Shown here: piece by piece, positions 1 through 12,600 of the stretch
How positions within the stretch are numbered: the first letter of the stretch is position 1
Layout of the letters: every line of letters begins with the position of its first letter
Assembly: GCA_030248225.1 (NCBI GenBank)
Contig: JASANE010030254.1
Span: 124,001-188,000 of the forward strand
DNA from: Trileptium ribeirensis
Taxonomy: Eukaryota; Nematoda; Enoplea; Enoplida; Thoracostomopsidae
Reading direction: 5' to 3'
DNA: 64,000 bases
Made by a program: the position numbers and the translations under genes
The notes under the pieces: model-generated
Databases searched by the model: none
The model's input: only the letters and a program-made list of their open reading frames with translations
Told to the model about the DNA's origin: nothing

Positions 1-175
1 CTACAGATGGGCATATGTTTTTTGGGGTAGCTGGACACGAAAAATGTCATTATGCTTATATACGTCGAACACGCTTACTCGCTAAGTACTAGGGCCCTAC
101 AATGTAATAACATTTCAAGATTAAAACTTTCACGAAAGTTGTGACTTATACATTTAGAATCTATCCACCAGTTGC

Positions 176-690
176 CGGGGTTATTTTAGGCCCTACCAGA
201 TAGGGGTCGGTAAACGGAAAAATTTACTGACCCCTAAGGGGTCAGTCGCAAGGGGTCATTTCGGACACTAGGGGTCATGACCCCTTAAGTGGTCAGTAAT
301 TTTATAAAAATTAATACAATATATTTTTTCTTTCAGGTGTCCCAACATACCTCTGTGGCGCTGGTTTTTTCAGTTTTGGCCATAATATTTATATATACAT
401 GCATATTTTAGGTTTGCTGACCAAAATAATTGATCGTTTAGCCTATGATATGCGTGTATATATTGTTACGTATTTCAGACTTACGTTATACAGGTTTTTA
501 AAATCGAAATATTACCGTTTTTACAATTTAACAATTTTTTTCAGCCATTTTTAAATTTTATAGTGACCCTTAAGGGATCAATTTTTTAAAAAAACAAATT
601 TTAAGGGGTCGTTTTTGCGAAAAAGTAGGGGTCGGTGTCTAGGGGGGAGCTCGCCGGGAGGGGGAGCCGATCCTTGGGGTCGCCCCCTCC
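176..690. repeat. GGGGTCA palindrome-rich block (probable DNA transposon relic)
   Basis: The heptamer GGGGTCA and its complement recur at least eight times. They form a perfect 21-bp palindrome at 226-246 (ACTGACCCCT-A-AGGGGTCAGT) and a perfect 16-bp palindrome at 270-285 (AGGGGTCATGACCCCT). Further copies lie near 203, 251, 602 and 626. Clustered subterminal motifs in both orientations are typical of transposase-binding regions of DNA transposons and MITEs. No transposase is visible and no clean terminal inverted repeat pair was found. Confidence 0.5.
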
Positions 691-3600
691 CTTCCCCCTC
701 TAAAACAACCCCGGAGTTGTTGTTTGCACATTAATTAGATAGCAAATACATCAAGCCACGATTTATACGCGTGCAACTACAGCAAAATCTTCTTCAAATT
801 TTTAGGAAGAAGGGGGTTGGTCAAAATAGTGCGTTGCTGCTAACAATATTCATTACTATAATCAAAACATACTGTTAAAAATTAAGTTATACAAAGCCAA
901 GTATTTAAAACATTATAACTAAGAACAGCTGTAATTATATACAAAAACGAAAGCTACGGCCGTAATCATTATAGCTCTCATAATATGGAATAAAACCCAT
1001 TATGTATATATAATATCTGACTACTAAGTCCGACAAATAGCCGAAATAGTAATGTTTTTACTTTATGATCCGTGTTTAAGTGCGTCGCTGCACGACTGAG
1101 AATACCCGCACATTAATGAATGGAATTACCTTTTCTCGAACGCACAAATATTTGTCCGACTCCATTGTGAGCGTTGCAAATCCAATATTCGCCGCGTTGA
1201 CGCCCACATTTTGTAGCTGAAATAAAATATACATGTTATTACATGTCCTAAAGATGTAAAGATTATTTCAAAACGCATTTACAGTAGTGTGATAGCAATG
1301 CAAACATAGGCATTAACCGTACAAACAAGTGCAAGCTTTCCGCTGTAAGGGGACGTTACGCGGATAAATTTCAAATACAAAGCCAGACATCAATGAATGA
1401 GTTAGGAAATGTAGGTAATGTGGTGGAAATACGTCTTAAAGCCTGTCTTATTTAACCAGGGAGGTGCGTGGCAGGCCCAAAGTCGACCCTTTGTGAATTT
1501 TGAATCGGGGCACCGACTGATGCCACGGTTCGCGAGGGCCCTTTAGAAAAATAATTTTTATGTTGAATTGAATGTTTTGTCTTCATGTTATTGTCTGTTT
1601 GGAACATTGCATATGTTAAACATGTAGGTAAAATTGTTTTATTCAACGATTGAGATGACGTGTTTCGAATTTTGTGGTCCGCCAACAGAACTTAAACGGT
1701 TTCAACTATGTGGCACTTCGCCAGACTTAATGTTCGTGTCATGTATGGACCGCAGAACAGGACAATTCCAACCATTATCCATCGCCGGATTAGGTACCTG
1801 CCGTTACTGAAAACTTGAATACAAAAACGATGCAAGGAATCGTCGACTCTTCGAGTATATTAGTTCAATCGCGAAGGCTTCGGGTGCTTAGATAAGATAT
1901 GGATAGCTGGTGCCTTCTTAAGCAGTCACCCCTTTATTCTCAAAATCAACTACTCTGCGACAGAACTTCTCTATTGCACCCATAGTTTACTCTTGAATAT
2001 TAACTGTGTTCGTAGGTAGTTATAGGCGCAACATATTATTAATTCGTCTTAATTCAAATATAATCAACGAAGCAGAAAATATTGAGAAGAGTTATTATGC
2101 CTGAATCAAGTGCGTCGTTAGAACAAGATAATCCTAGAACCATTTGCTATACGCCTTTTAGGTGCACAAAAAATCAGCTCTAGATGGCATACATCGATAA
2201 GCTATATGCAGATATCACACAATATATACCGCACAAATTAGAACAAAACTAACACCGTCAATAAGTTTTTCATGCCCAAAAACCGCCAAGTGCGAGTTAT
2301 CAGCCTCCCAGGACGCCACAATAAAATTAGGAATTTTGGGTCGAGGAACCATGGAGACGCCATACTTTCGTACCAGTAGAACCAGTGGTCACAGACTAAA
2401 TCCAACACCGGCAAAAATTTCCAAATGCCTGAAAACCCATGTTTTCAGCCGTCCAGAACGCCAGAAAAAATTTTGCAATTTTGGGTCAGGAACCATAAGT
2501 ATGCCATAGGGAGTAACCGGAATTCCGTTTACCGTTTCGTCGAAAATCGTGCTCCGGTTGCGGCTCCGGCAAAGGGCAAAAACCATACCGACCTGCAGGA
2601 GTTTGTTAACAAAACAAAACCAGGTCGATGCTTGTAGCAGCTATTTTACACATTCATAAGTCTGCGGGGTATGTTCAAATTAAACCGTCCAACTCGGTAA
2701 CAGAGTATGAATTACGTAAAAGTACTTAGCGTAAGCTTGGCTAACATAAATTGCGTCAAGCACCAGCCAGTGCGCTTGTAAACTTTGTAAATCAGTTTAC
2801 ATTAATGTATAGTAACGTTATCTGCAACGTAGCCATAAACTGCTTTCTTGGGAACGAGCTGTATTTATTGCAGCTGCATGAACAGTATCATAGTTTGTCT
2901 CATTTATAGCATTCTGATTAGAAAGTTATCATCATTATCATCTAACTAACGGGCACTTTTTGCAAAACACTAACCTAAACAGTGTCGCTGACCACTTATC
3001 ACAAAATTACCTTAAGTATATATATATTACTTTCTCATAGAACCATATACACCAATAATTTCAAGTTTCCAACAGAAGTTGAAATGTGCAACATGTAATA
3101 AACGTATGTGTAGTAAATGGAGGCGACTGGAGACAGAGCGAACGCGTTTGTTCTACGCTCCATGTGTTGTAAGCGCATTCACTTTAACGCAGTATACGTA
3201 AGGATGTATAGTGGAAGACATTTTTGCTCTGGGTGTCCAAAAACCGACATTCTGATCAATTATAGGGTCACGGCAGTGTCCCTATCATATGTTTTGTACC
3301 GATACTGGTGCATTTTAAAAAAGTTTTCTGGAATTTTTGAAAATGAGTGATTACTTTCTTTTGGAGATGTACCGTTTTAAAAATAAATGTTGGTCTGCAT
3401 CGGAAACAAGACAACGTTGGTCCTTTATTTTTATTTAGTTTTAAGCGGCATAAGATTTACTGCACGAACGAAGCCCATTAAATTAAGAAAAATGTTAAGA
3501 ACACGGCCTTGACTGAACAGACATTTATGTTTGAAGCAGAGTTATATTCCGCAAGCACATTCCCTGGTACATAGAATAGGCACGTGTCAGTCCATATTAT

Positions 3601-3789
3601 TCCATTCCCCTTCAAACGGCTACGTTATGTTTGTTTTATTCTCGAGACAACGAAATAAAGAAAGATATATTTATATTTCTAAATAAATTTTTGATAGCTA
3701 CCTACATGGCTTTCCAAGTACTTGCCATGCAGCTAGTATTTTTATTTAGTTGTAAACTAATGTATCTTTAATTGTATGCCTAGAAGCAT
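691..3789. other. No gene recognised; one tandem duplication
   Basis: Only short open frames without recognisable domains occur here. A diverged tandem duplication with a period of about 145 bp spans roughly 2270-2560: CCAGGACGCC near 2308 is echoed by CCAGAACGCC near 2453, followed by a shared AATTTTGGGTC stretch. Nothing else could be supported. Confidence 0.5.
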
Positions 3790-3814
3790 GCACTTATTCA
3801 GCGGGATTCGTGAG

Positions 3815-4215
3815 TCGTACCCAGGTGGCGCTTGGGACGGCGACAGGTCTGGGGGAGCTGCGCATTAGAGGCAGCGTTGCATCACGGGGAGGGTGCAGAA
3901 CCTCGCCGGGGGTGCTGCGGCGCCTAGGGGAGGTGAGGTGCAACGCTTCCGAATGGGGATACAGAATCTCGGAAAAGGCTGCGGTCGGAGGGATATGTGG
4001 GGCGCCTCGGTGGGGTGAGGGGCAGGGAGGTGACGCTTTGGAACGGACGGCACTTCGGGGGGACAGAGCTGCTGTACCTCCGGAAGGGGTGTGGCGCCTC
4101 CTCGTGGTGCGGGGTGCAGCACCTCGTGGTAGATGCGCCGAGGATGGGCGCTGGGCCTCGGAGGGGAGGTGGCTGCGGCACCTATAGCGAGATGAGGCGG
4201 GCACTAAGACGACCT
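3815..4215. repeat. GC-rich minisatellite-like block 1
   Basis: This abrupt GC-rich island in AT-rich surroundings is built from diverged repeats around GTGCGGCRCCTCGG (for example GCTGCGGCGCCTAGGGG, GTGTGGCGCCTCC and GCTGCGGCACCTATAG). Long frames are open on both strands, as expected from stop-poor GC-rich sequence, so I do not call them genes. A related block lies at 28325-28650 in the opposite orientation. Confidence 0.55.
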
Positions 4216-4314
4216 CCAAGCATATTATTTCACGCTAAAATATCGAAAATAAATATTGATACATATATATGTTGTCTCGCGTTTCTGTTATGATTCAGCT
4301 TAGGCCCCCGAACC

Positions 4315-4390
4315 CCCGCTTTTTTAATGTCAAGGGGCTTCGGCTGCCCGAACCCCCGTACTAAGACGTTCTTTTTCCTAACGACATAAT
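4315..4390. repeat. CCCGAACCCCCG motif shared with 10344-10400
   Basis: The stretch CCCGAACCCCCG followed by CTAAG..GTTCTTTTTCCTAACG recurs at 10344-10400 in the same order. It probably marks ends of one transposon family. The element itself could not be delimited. Confidence 0.35.
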
Positions 4391-4572
4391 CAAGATGCCA
4401 CTGACGCCGCTATAGCAAGTGCAGTCTATATTTTGCGATTTCCTCTATGCTGGATGCATTTTCATGTTCCCATTTTTCCGATTTTCCTCCTCTCAGGAAC
4501 AACAGAGCATATTTTGGTCACCCAACCCAACATATAAAAGCCACATCGACTCTATTTGCTGAGTAATCTTTG

Positions 4573-5690
4573 CTTTTGTTTGGTAGTACTGGATGCTAAG
4601 GCGAACATTGCTTGAGCATATCCAGTTTCGTAAACTATTTTATGACACGCAGTATGGCTTTACAAAAGGTCGCTTCTGCGAACTGCGGTTGATCCACTTC
4701 ATCGACAACTTTGCTAGAATCGTCGATGATGGTGATGCAGTGGATGTTATATATATATACCTATATTTTAGAAAAGCTTTTGATAAGGTTCCACGCTGAC
4801 GTCTGTTGCAAATGATAGCAGCGTAGGGAGTCAGAGGCAAGAGTCTTTCCTGATTGAAACCGTTTTTGAGAGGTCATTCGCAAACAGTATTGGTGAATTA
4901 AGCCGTAATTATTGGCGTTCCGCAGGAAAGCGTCATTAGCCCGCTAATGTTCTTATTTCTCATTAATGATATCAATGAAGCTGGTGCACCTAGTGTGATG
5001 AAGTTTGCAGATGACACAAAGCTGATATACCGCATCCACCACCAGTTCAGCTTTGTGGACACCGAGGGGATGCAGCTTGATCTTAACTGTTTCAATCGAT
5101 GATGCACAGACGTAGGGATGAAATTTAATGTGGAAAAGTCCAGATGTATTCACTTCGTTAACTGCAATCCGGGTATTACATATGCCGTTGACTGCACTGA
5201 AATAAAATTTGGGGACGTGTGTGTGAAGAACTTGTTGTGATAATATCATGTGATTTGAAGGCGTCCAAACATTGTGCGAAAGTTGCAATAAATTGATATG
5301 TCTAATTAGACGATCCTTTCTGTGTTTGGATGATGCTGGCTATGTGGCCCTTTATAAGTCGTTAGTGCGCTCAAGGCTTGAATATGTTTCTTATTCATGG
5401 AACCCTTATTTAGTTCGGGGTATTGTCATTTTTGAACGAGTTTCAAGGAAATGATTACAGATCTGGCTTCCAAAGCGTATACCAACCAACTAGAGGCCCT
5501 CCATTTGCAAACATTAAACGCGAAGGGGCACAGGGATGTTCTGATCATGATGTATAAGCTAACGGGTGAATTGGTCGACTATGATATGACAAACATGTTT
5601 TGTCTGGCACCAGATGGAACTCGTGGTCACTATTGGAAACTCCGCCCTACCAAGACGGTTCGTCTCGTCTGCTACCGATAGTTTTGTCCC
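4573..5690 (+). pseudogene. Degenerate non-LTR retrotransposon reverse transcriptase (CR1/jockey-like)
   Basis: The C-terminal half of a LINE-type reverse transcriptase can be followed in three frames. Frame 1 (4593-5239) shows QYGFTKGRFCELRLIHFID, AFDKVPR, GVPQESVISPLMFLFLINDI and the catalytic MKFADD (FADD codons at 5004-5015), in the order seen in CR1/jockey-type elements. It holds several in-frame stops, the first at 4797. After a frameshift come the post-RT motifs RSFLCLDDAGYVALYKSLVR and LEYVSYSWNPYL (5272-5454), then DVLIMMYKLTGELVDY and TRGHYWKLR (5451-5681), typical of the family's 3' end. No endonuclease domain is present, consistent with 5' truncation. The element is dead. The clade assignment is inference from motif order. 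Confidence 0.8.
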
Positions 5691-5999
5691 AAGAATTCTT
5701 ACTTCATGGTACCGCCTTCGTGACTCTGGATATCTCGACCAAATGTAAAGCGGTCACTCCATGGTATAAACATATATACCATTACTACGGATATTACCAT
5801 AAATTAAGGATAGCTACTCTGGGCACTATCATATTGACAATAACAATACGTACTCATAAAGCAAAATAAAAGTATGTACCAAGAAAACTGGAGTATGTGA
5901 TTATTTAAAAAACTAATTAAGAAATTTAAATCACTAGGTAACTAACCCTTGGGAATACAAAAAATGTCGAATTTAACAAAATTTGATAAAACTTAGCGT

Positions 6000-6895
6000 T
6001 TTTGCTTAAGGGATAGAGTTGCAGCCGGGTCCGGGTCCGGGTATTCCGGGCATTTTTCGAAGAAAAATCCGGGTCCGGGTCCGGGTATTTACCTCCAACA
6101 AATTCCGGGTCCGGGTCCGGGTATTTACCTCCAACAAATTCCGGGTCCGGGTCCGGGTATTCTTCCAAAGAAAATTCCGGGTCCGGGTCCGGGAATTGTA
6201 AAAATACCCGGCCCAAAGTTCAACAGTGTTGCTGTTGCCATATATACGCATTGAGCAAGGGCGTTGGATCATGTAAAGCGTTGAAATGAAACAGCATTCC
6301 TTTCTTGATATTGCGTTTATACCTGATCGCGTTCGTTAGCGTGTAGCAATAATTGCGTTCTTTTGTGCAAAAAGCTAAGGTCAAAAATAAGGTGGTTAGG
6401 GCTGGCAATCGATTCCGAATGTTTTGTACCTAAGTACTATATATACGACGTATAGCACGAGAGTAACAACGCATGGTTTAGAAACCGAGACTGAAAAACC
6501 TTGTGACAGTTCGTACGTTGTTAACGCCTTGCAAAGATATGTAAACAAGCGAGTATATTTCTATTTTAGAAGCGAGCCTAGGAATTTCAGTATTCTCGCC
6601 TCTAGTAGGTGCGCATCTTCTCCATTGTTTCGACATTATGGCCCTGGCTATTTTACCCCCTTACAATTTTTATTCTCTCGTCAACTTCTGGGTATTCCGG
6701 GTATTTTTGTTTCAAAATTCCGGGTCCGGGTATTTGCCTCCAACAAATTCCGGGTCCGGGTATTTCTTTCCAAAAATTCCGGGTCCGGGTATTTCTTTCC
6801 AAAAATTCCGGGTCCGGGTATTTCTTTCCAAAAATTCCGGGTCCGGGTCCGGGTATTATTTTTTAACTTTTGCAACTCTATTAAGGGACCCCTTA
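6000..6895. mobile_element. Putative MITE with CCGGGT subterminal arrays
   Basis: Two arrays built on (CCGGGT)n spaced by AT-rich linkers, 6025-6195 (unit about 54 bp) and 6690-6860 (unit about 33 bp), flank about 500 bp of unique sequence. The outer boundaries are inverted relatives of each other: TTAAGGGATAGAGTTGCA at 6008-6025 against TGCAACTCTATTAAGGG near 6868-6884. This suggests a non-autonomous transposon of about 0.9 kb with short terminal inverted repeats. Open frames through the arrays read as PGPGI/RVRVF repeats and are low-complexity artefacts. Confidence 0.5.
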
Positions 6896-7003
6896 ATGTA
6901 TAGAATTAACCCCCCTGACGATATATATACGGTATATTGTGTATGTTTGTACAGTAGCTTATAACGAGAATTGTATTATAGCGCATACCGCAATATATAT
7001 TTC

Positions 7004-7105
7004 TAAATTATATTGATTAGAAACTCGTCACTGTGATGTAGTTGTTAGCACGCTGGACAGCACTTCGGAACGCTGTTGGTTGAAGTCCGGGCACGGGCAG
7101 TCACT
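7004..7105 (+). repeat. tRNA-derived SINE-like copy 1
   Basis: TGTAGTTGTTAGCACGCTGG resembles a Pol III A box, and GGTTGAAGTCC, about 40 bp downstream, resembles a B box. The upstream TATATTGATTAGAAAC is shared with copy 2 at 7433-7540. The spacing suits a tRNA-derived SINE head. No intact cloverleaf was established. Confidence 0.45.
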
Positions 7106-7432
7106 TTTCGAACATATTATATGATGACCACAATAAATAACCGGAATATAATTCTGCTTGGCAGTCGGGATACCGTCTCACCGACCAGGGGCAATGTTGA
7201 ATGTCAACTTTGGCGGTATATTATAATATATAAGTTATATATACAGAATAGTTATAAAATATACATATATAAGACGCATTGCATTACAGCGCATAGCGCA
7301 ATATGCAGTAAATCCGGGGTGCCGTTAGAGAGATGGGCAGGAGAACTTTTCGCTGACAAACCTGGAAGAATTATAAAATGATTGTAAACGCCCGGCCCCT
7401 TCCGCTTTTAATAAGCCGGGACGTCCCTGCAA

Positions 7433-7540
7433 CAAATTATATTGATAGAAAACGCATGTGGTGCAGTAATTAGCTAGCTAAGCAGGACTTATGAAAGCCC
7501 GTATGTTCGAGTCCCGAAAGGTGCAGTGACATTTCAAACT
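7433..7540 (+). repeat. tRNA-derived SINE-like copy 2
   Basis: It starts with the same TATATTGATAGAAAAC leader as copy 1. It has an A-box-like GTGCAGTAATTAGCTAGC and a close B box, TGTTCGAGTCCCG. A further match upstream of both copies (AGCGCATANCGCAATAT at about 6980 and 7289) suggests the duplicated unit is longer than the tRNA part. Confidence 0.5.
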
Positions 7541-8039
7541 TATGACACTACACATGCTTATAAATTTAAGTACAATTGGTCAGCGAAAAAATGCTATAGA
7601 AGCTGTTTAATAGAAGCCCAGTTATAATAAATATACGAATAACCACATTTATTATAATTTGCATATCATGAAATCTTACCTGCATATGTTCCTGAAATCT
7701 TATGGGCAGCGCTTGCGCCATACCAAATTAAGTTAAACAAATAGCTACCAAATATGAAATCTATAGCTATGTAGTCTATCTGTATTTTCACGCGAAAAGA
7801 AAATATATTACTGTGGAGTTATATATTAAATCTTACCAGCAATTATAAACATATTATCTTAAGACAAAGCTGGTTAAAGTATTGCACCGTAGAGTTATAA
7901 ACGTATCTCACGGTGGAGTTAACTAAAATTACTAATCCGTACCCAATGATTCTGTCTAAGACCGCATTGGACAAAATACAATAAATGTTCCAATATTATT
8001 CAAAACGAAGGGCAAATAAGATATGTACTTATAGCAAGT

Positions 8040-9232
8040 GTTACTACACTGTAATATGGTTTCGACAAAGTTAGGATACAACAGTATGAGTACATTCGCA
8101 CCTGATTGCAGTCTAAAACTTGTACCAAAAGTTTTAGCGCCCACAACAGAATTAATTACACTTTTGTAAAATACACTACATCTTCGCGGTAGCATCACCA
8201 GCATATATTGGCAGCCTGGTTCAACCAATGGGCCTATGGTAAGTTGCACCATAAATTACTACTAATAGGCAAACGTAGTTATTATTGCTACTACGCTAAT
8301 TTTATCAAGACTTTCTGGTTTTTAGCTTTCTCATGCAATACAATATAAGCAAGCTGTAACTCTCATTTGCTGCGTTTACGTTCATTGTCGCCTGAGTTGC
8401 CGCCGTGTAGCATTTGGAGCTACAAAAAATGTCACATCATACGTGTCGAAAAGTCCATAAGTTTGGGGACGACTACATGGTATCTGGGGGAAGTCGTCGT
8501 GGGTGAGAGGTCGGGAGGTTTTAAATGCCTGCAATATTGAGGTGCTCAAAAATTTTCCCCCGACTTTTGCCAATTTGCGATAAATTTTTCATAACTTCTG
8601 CTATTTTTAAGCAATTTTACCCCAATTTTGCCATCTTTCACCTTTTTTGCCAGTTATACTTCAAAATTTTCGCGTGCATTCGGCGCGAAGCGCAGGTAGG
8701 AAGGCCAGAGGGGGTTTGGATCCTTCGTAAATGGGGTCTAAATGTGTCTTCGGGGTCCTACTATTAGAGGGTGGGTAACCCTCCCCTGTCGACGCCCATA
8801 AAGTTACATGGTTTTCCATTAAACTTTAAAAAATAAGCTAGGTTTGACATTTACCCACTGCGAGAGTCTCGCTCAAGCAAACACTGAAGGGAACGACTGA
8901 TGTACTGTTAATCATTTAGCCATTGGTGTCGAGGCTCCGCCGGCTAAGGCGGAGCTCGTCGTAAGGCAGCAGGTAGGCTAATCACCGTTGGTTTTATATT
9001 AGGTATAGCAGACATTAATTCCGAAAATTTGCGTTTCAACAATGTACCATCTGGACTGAAATATGATCGTACACGCTTTAAGGACACGTTATAGGCAAGT
9101 GTGGGCGACACCAAGAAAACATACAAAGATTCTGATGGGTACCATACTGAAAAAAGCACACCATAAAAATTTCAAAATGAAAAATATAAATTTGTGTTTA
9201 TTAAAAATTACCAAAATATGATAACATGGCTA
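8040..9232. repeat. Unclassified dispersed repeat, copy 1
   Basis: This block aligns by eye with 36430-37438 over its whole length. Shared landmarks in the same order are ACACTTTTGTAAAA, GCAGCCTGGTTCAACCAA, GCTGCGTTTACGTT, CGACGCGAAGCGC-like strings, GCAGACATTAATTCCGAAA and GATTCTGATGGGTA. It has no long open frame or recognised protein. It is an interspersed repeat of about 1.0-1.2 kb. Its ends were set where the similarity fades. Confidence 0.6.
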
Positions 9233-9282
9233 CTACTTCTGATGGCTTCTTTACGTTCAGTTGTGTGCGTCGGGGGTCTCCC

Positions 9283-9655
9283 AAGCTTTTCCAAGGGTTT
9301 TTATGTCCAAAACCGGCCAAAAATCCATTTCAGTTCCAAATCCCACGAGAAATCAAAACCTTTAAATTTTGTGAATTTTTAATTTATTACCCACTCCCGC
9401 TCATTTTATTTAGTTTTCTTCCTTATTTCTGTCCTGAATTCTACCTAATTTACATAAAATTCATTCGTCTGGTCCACTGGCTAAACTAGTTTAGTTTGGT
9501 TTTGTTTTAATTCTAGTTCTGTTTTTTAAATTATATTGTTATGCGACAATTGAACTAGATTCGCGCAGCCTGAACCCGCCACCAGAAGGTAGCTATCTCG
9601 TCATTTTTACATTGCATGATATCGGCATAGACGACAGCCATATTATTCCGACGAC
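9283..9655 (+). repeat. LTR-like direct repeat, left copy
   Basis: This segment is a diverged direct repeat of 15893-16277. Both contain CTACCTAATTTACRTAAAATTC, TAGTTTAGTTTG, GATTCGCGCAG and ACCAGAAGGTAGCTA in the same order. They enclose about 6.2 kb of retroelement-like sequence, so they may be the LTRs of an old retrotransposon. The right edge is followed by TGGTTA, a possible primer-binding start. No TG...CA termini were confirmed. Confidence 0.5.
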
Positions 9656-9659
9656 TGGT

Positions 9660-12600
9660 TAATATCTAACGTACACGCACATAGAAAAACGACAACAGAT
9701 AATAAAAAAATGACGAGGAGACGCATGAAAGAAAGACGAGTTCTGGGAAATGTTAATGGCGACACTTTCGAAGGATCAGAAAGAAAGTGAACAACCAATG
9801 CAAAAAATCAATCAAAACCAACAGGCATTGATGGAATTCCGAAAAAAAGGATATGCAAAAAGTGTAACATGACGAGCACGCACTCCTATCGGTTGCAACT
9901 CGTGAGGGGACACAAATACAAAATGTCGTCATGGAACAAGAAAAAGTACAAGTTGGTGGGTACGCATTCAAATAGGGTGTAAACAATTAACAAAGTACTA
10001 GAACAAGAAACAGTGCGACCTGGTGAGCACGTATTCCTTTCGGGTGTAGCTCATCGGGAAACACAACTTAAAGAAACCGAAACGAAACAAAGCGATAGTA
10101 ACAACGCCACAAAAGAAAGAAAAACAAAGGGAAGAACTACCGGAAGTAGACCCAAAGCCACAAGAAGAAATCGAACACTCGGAAGAACAGGATTACAGCG
10201 AGGAAGAAGAAGAAATAATAATAGATAAGGCGTTAATCTTTGAAGAGATTAACAACGAAGGAAGTGAGCAAGTATTATTGACGGAAATAATGCGACAAAT
10301 AAAAGAAGCAGAATTAAGTAAAAGGCCAAGCAGTAGATTATACGAAATTGCATCCCGAACCCCCCGCTCTAAGCTGTTCTTTTTTCTAACGTTATAACGT
10401 CCGGCCTCTAAAGGTGACATGGGCCGTCAAAACAATACTTCGTAGATAAAGATTGAAGTATAAGAAAAACCAAGGAAGAAGAAAAAGAACAATTCTATAG
10501 AGAAAACGATGAAAGGAAAAGAAAAAAGGGGCAAGAAAAGTGGACGCATCAAAGACAATAATAGATACATAGGGCACTTTGGCGAGAAATCGAACGCGCT
10601 ATCCGAAAGAAAATAAAGGACGAACAAAAAGAAGTTCCATTTAAAACAGAAGAGAAATGCCGGGAACCAGTGGTCCCGAAAGACCGGTGGATCGAAGTAA
10701 TGCAGCCATCCCACGAAGGTATGGCAAAAGCTTGCAACAACAACAACAAAACGAGGAAGTACCCAAACCACCACAACGTCCGCAACAAAGCGAGAGAAAG
10801 ACAAGTCACCAAAGAAAAGATCCACGAATACAAGAAAAAGAAAACTACTCAAAAAAAGAACCTAATGCTTCGGACGGACAAGAAAGAACCGAAAGTGACA
10901 TCATGAAAGCTCTGGAAACGATCCCAATAACGGAAGAGGCACGATCAGCTCATCAGAACCTGTGCAAGACCTACAGCAACAAGACCAAGAGAAAAAACCA
11001 CGATCTCCGAATTGAATCAAGTGTACAACTGAAACCAAGACGAGAGCAACAAACTATACGAAGTAATCCGAGAAAATGAAGATGCGTTACAAGCGGCACA
11101 TGACCAAGCAGTAAATGACCAAGATTCGCTCAATTTATCAAGAAAACGCGAAGAATCTCAAGAACGAGCAAAGAACAGTATTTAAAGACGATGCCCGCAC
11201 AGAAGCAACATTTACAAAAGAAGAAACATTGGTGGCGAAAGCACAATTGAACGAAATACAGAACCAAGTGGCGGTAAAAGATGAACAAATAAAAGAATTG
11301 CAGGAAAGGATAAAGGAACTGCAAGTATAACCGCTAATGAAACAACTACAAAACGTACGGCGGAAAAAGTATATCGGATCCAAAGAATCGAACGACAAGA
11401 CAAAATGATGGAAATTGAATTTTCACTAATACCACACGATATTCCGAAAAAACAACCAGGCGAAGAGGTATTCGGGTGGGCTGAGGTACTTCCCGACGGA
11501 CTGCAATTATGAGAATATAAACTGTGGAGTGAATTGTGTTATATCGAAATTATAACCGAAGCGAATATGAAAAAGATCACAAATGAAGTACAAAACAAAT
11601 GGTCGGAAACACTACATCAAAAAGCATTGACCAAAGAAGATAGAATTGTATAAATGCTTACGGCAGTACGAGATAACTAGGCAACAATCCGGACCAAATG
11701 TAATCGCTGGAAGAGACGGAAGAAGAATATCGGCAAACAGTACAATAGTATATCAAAAATGTACAAAGATGGATAACAGAGTTTATCAAGACAAAGACCG
11801 GACAAACACAAATTTGCCAGAATTAATGGCCATACCAATCCACTACGCCGACGTAATGGACAGGAAGATTCAGTGCATCGTTTCTAGAACATCGCGGAAC
11901 CAACGATTGGAAAGTACAAAAACAGTGGAAAAATAACTAAAGAAATATTCCAAGACAAAGAAACGTTTGTCAATAATGGAATCACATTTGGTTATATAAA
12001 AAGAATAACCCACAACAAGAACATCATTACAGAAGAAGAAAATAAGCGAGCAAAGAAAAGAGTCCGCTGGTTTATCGGCCACATCAAAGAAGTACTGTCG
12101 CGAGGAATCTACAGGGCACAGCAACAATCTTTGGATACACAAAATAAACACGGCGAATTCCAAAGTATCGAACAATTATAATATCGTAACTATATGGAGG
12201 AGGTGGCATTCCTTTCGGGCATACATATAAGTGCGAAAAAATGGAAGAAGATGAAACCAGGCATATTCCTTTCGGGTACACTAGAGGCCTCGGAATCCAC
12301 ATCTTTCGATAATGACCAATAAGATTGGAAGGTATCCAAGGAAAACATCAATGACGAAAATAAAGAACGAACACAACGACGAAACCGGAAACGATTTAAA
12401 GAACCGGTATACAAAGAGCGATTCAACGACGAAAAGAACGAATCGGAAAAAGAACCTGAATACCAACAACGAAAAAGACTCGGTGTATCAACAAAGAACT
12501 GGGAGTCAGTAACGACCAAAGAACCGAAAATGAACGAATCAGAACAAATCGAACAAAGAATCGATGCCAATACGAAACGACGCAATAACAACATCGGTGC

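Noticed and set aside
3794..4219. Overlapping open frames on both strands as a protein gene
   Set aside because: They lie in GC-rich repeat sequence where stops are rare. The translations are Pro/Arg-rich low complexity without domains.
10427..10852. Hydrophobic minus-strand frames suggesting membrane proteins (also 12190-12681)
   Set aside because: They are the antisense of purine-rich sequence, which always reads as Phe/Leu/Ser-rich. The plus strand carries the coding-like remnants.
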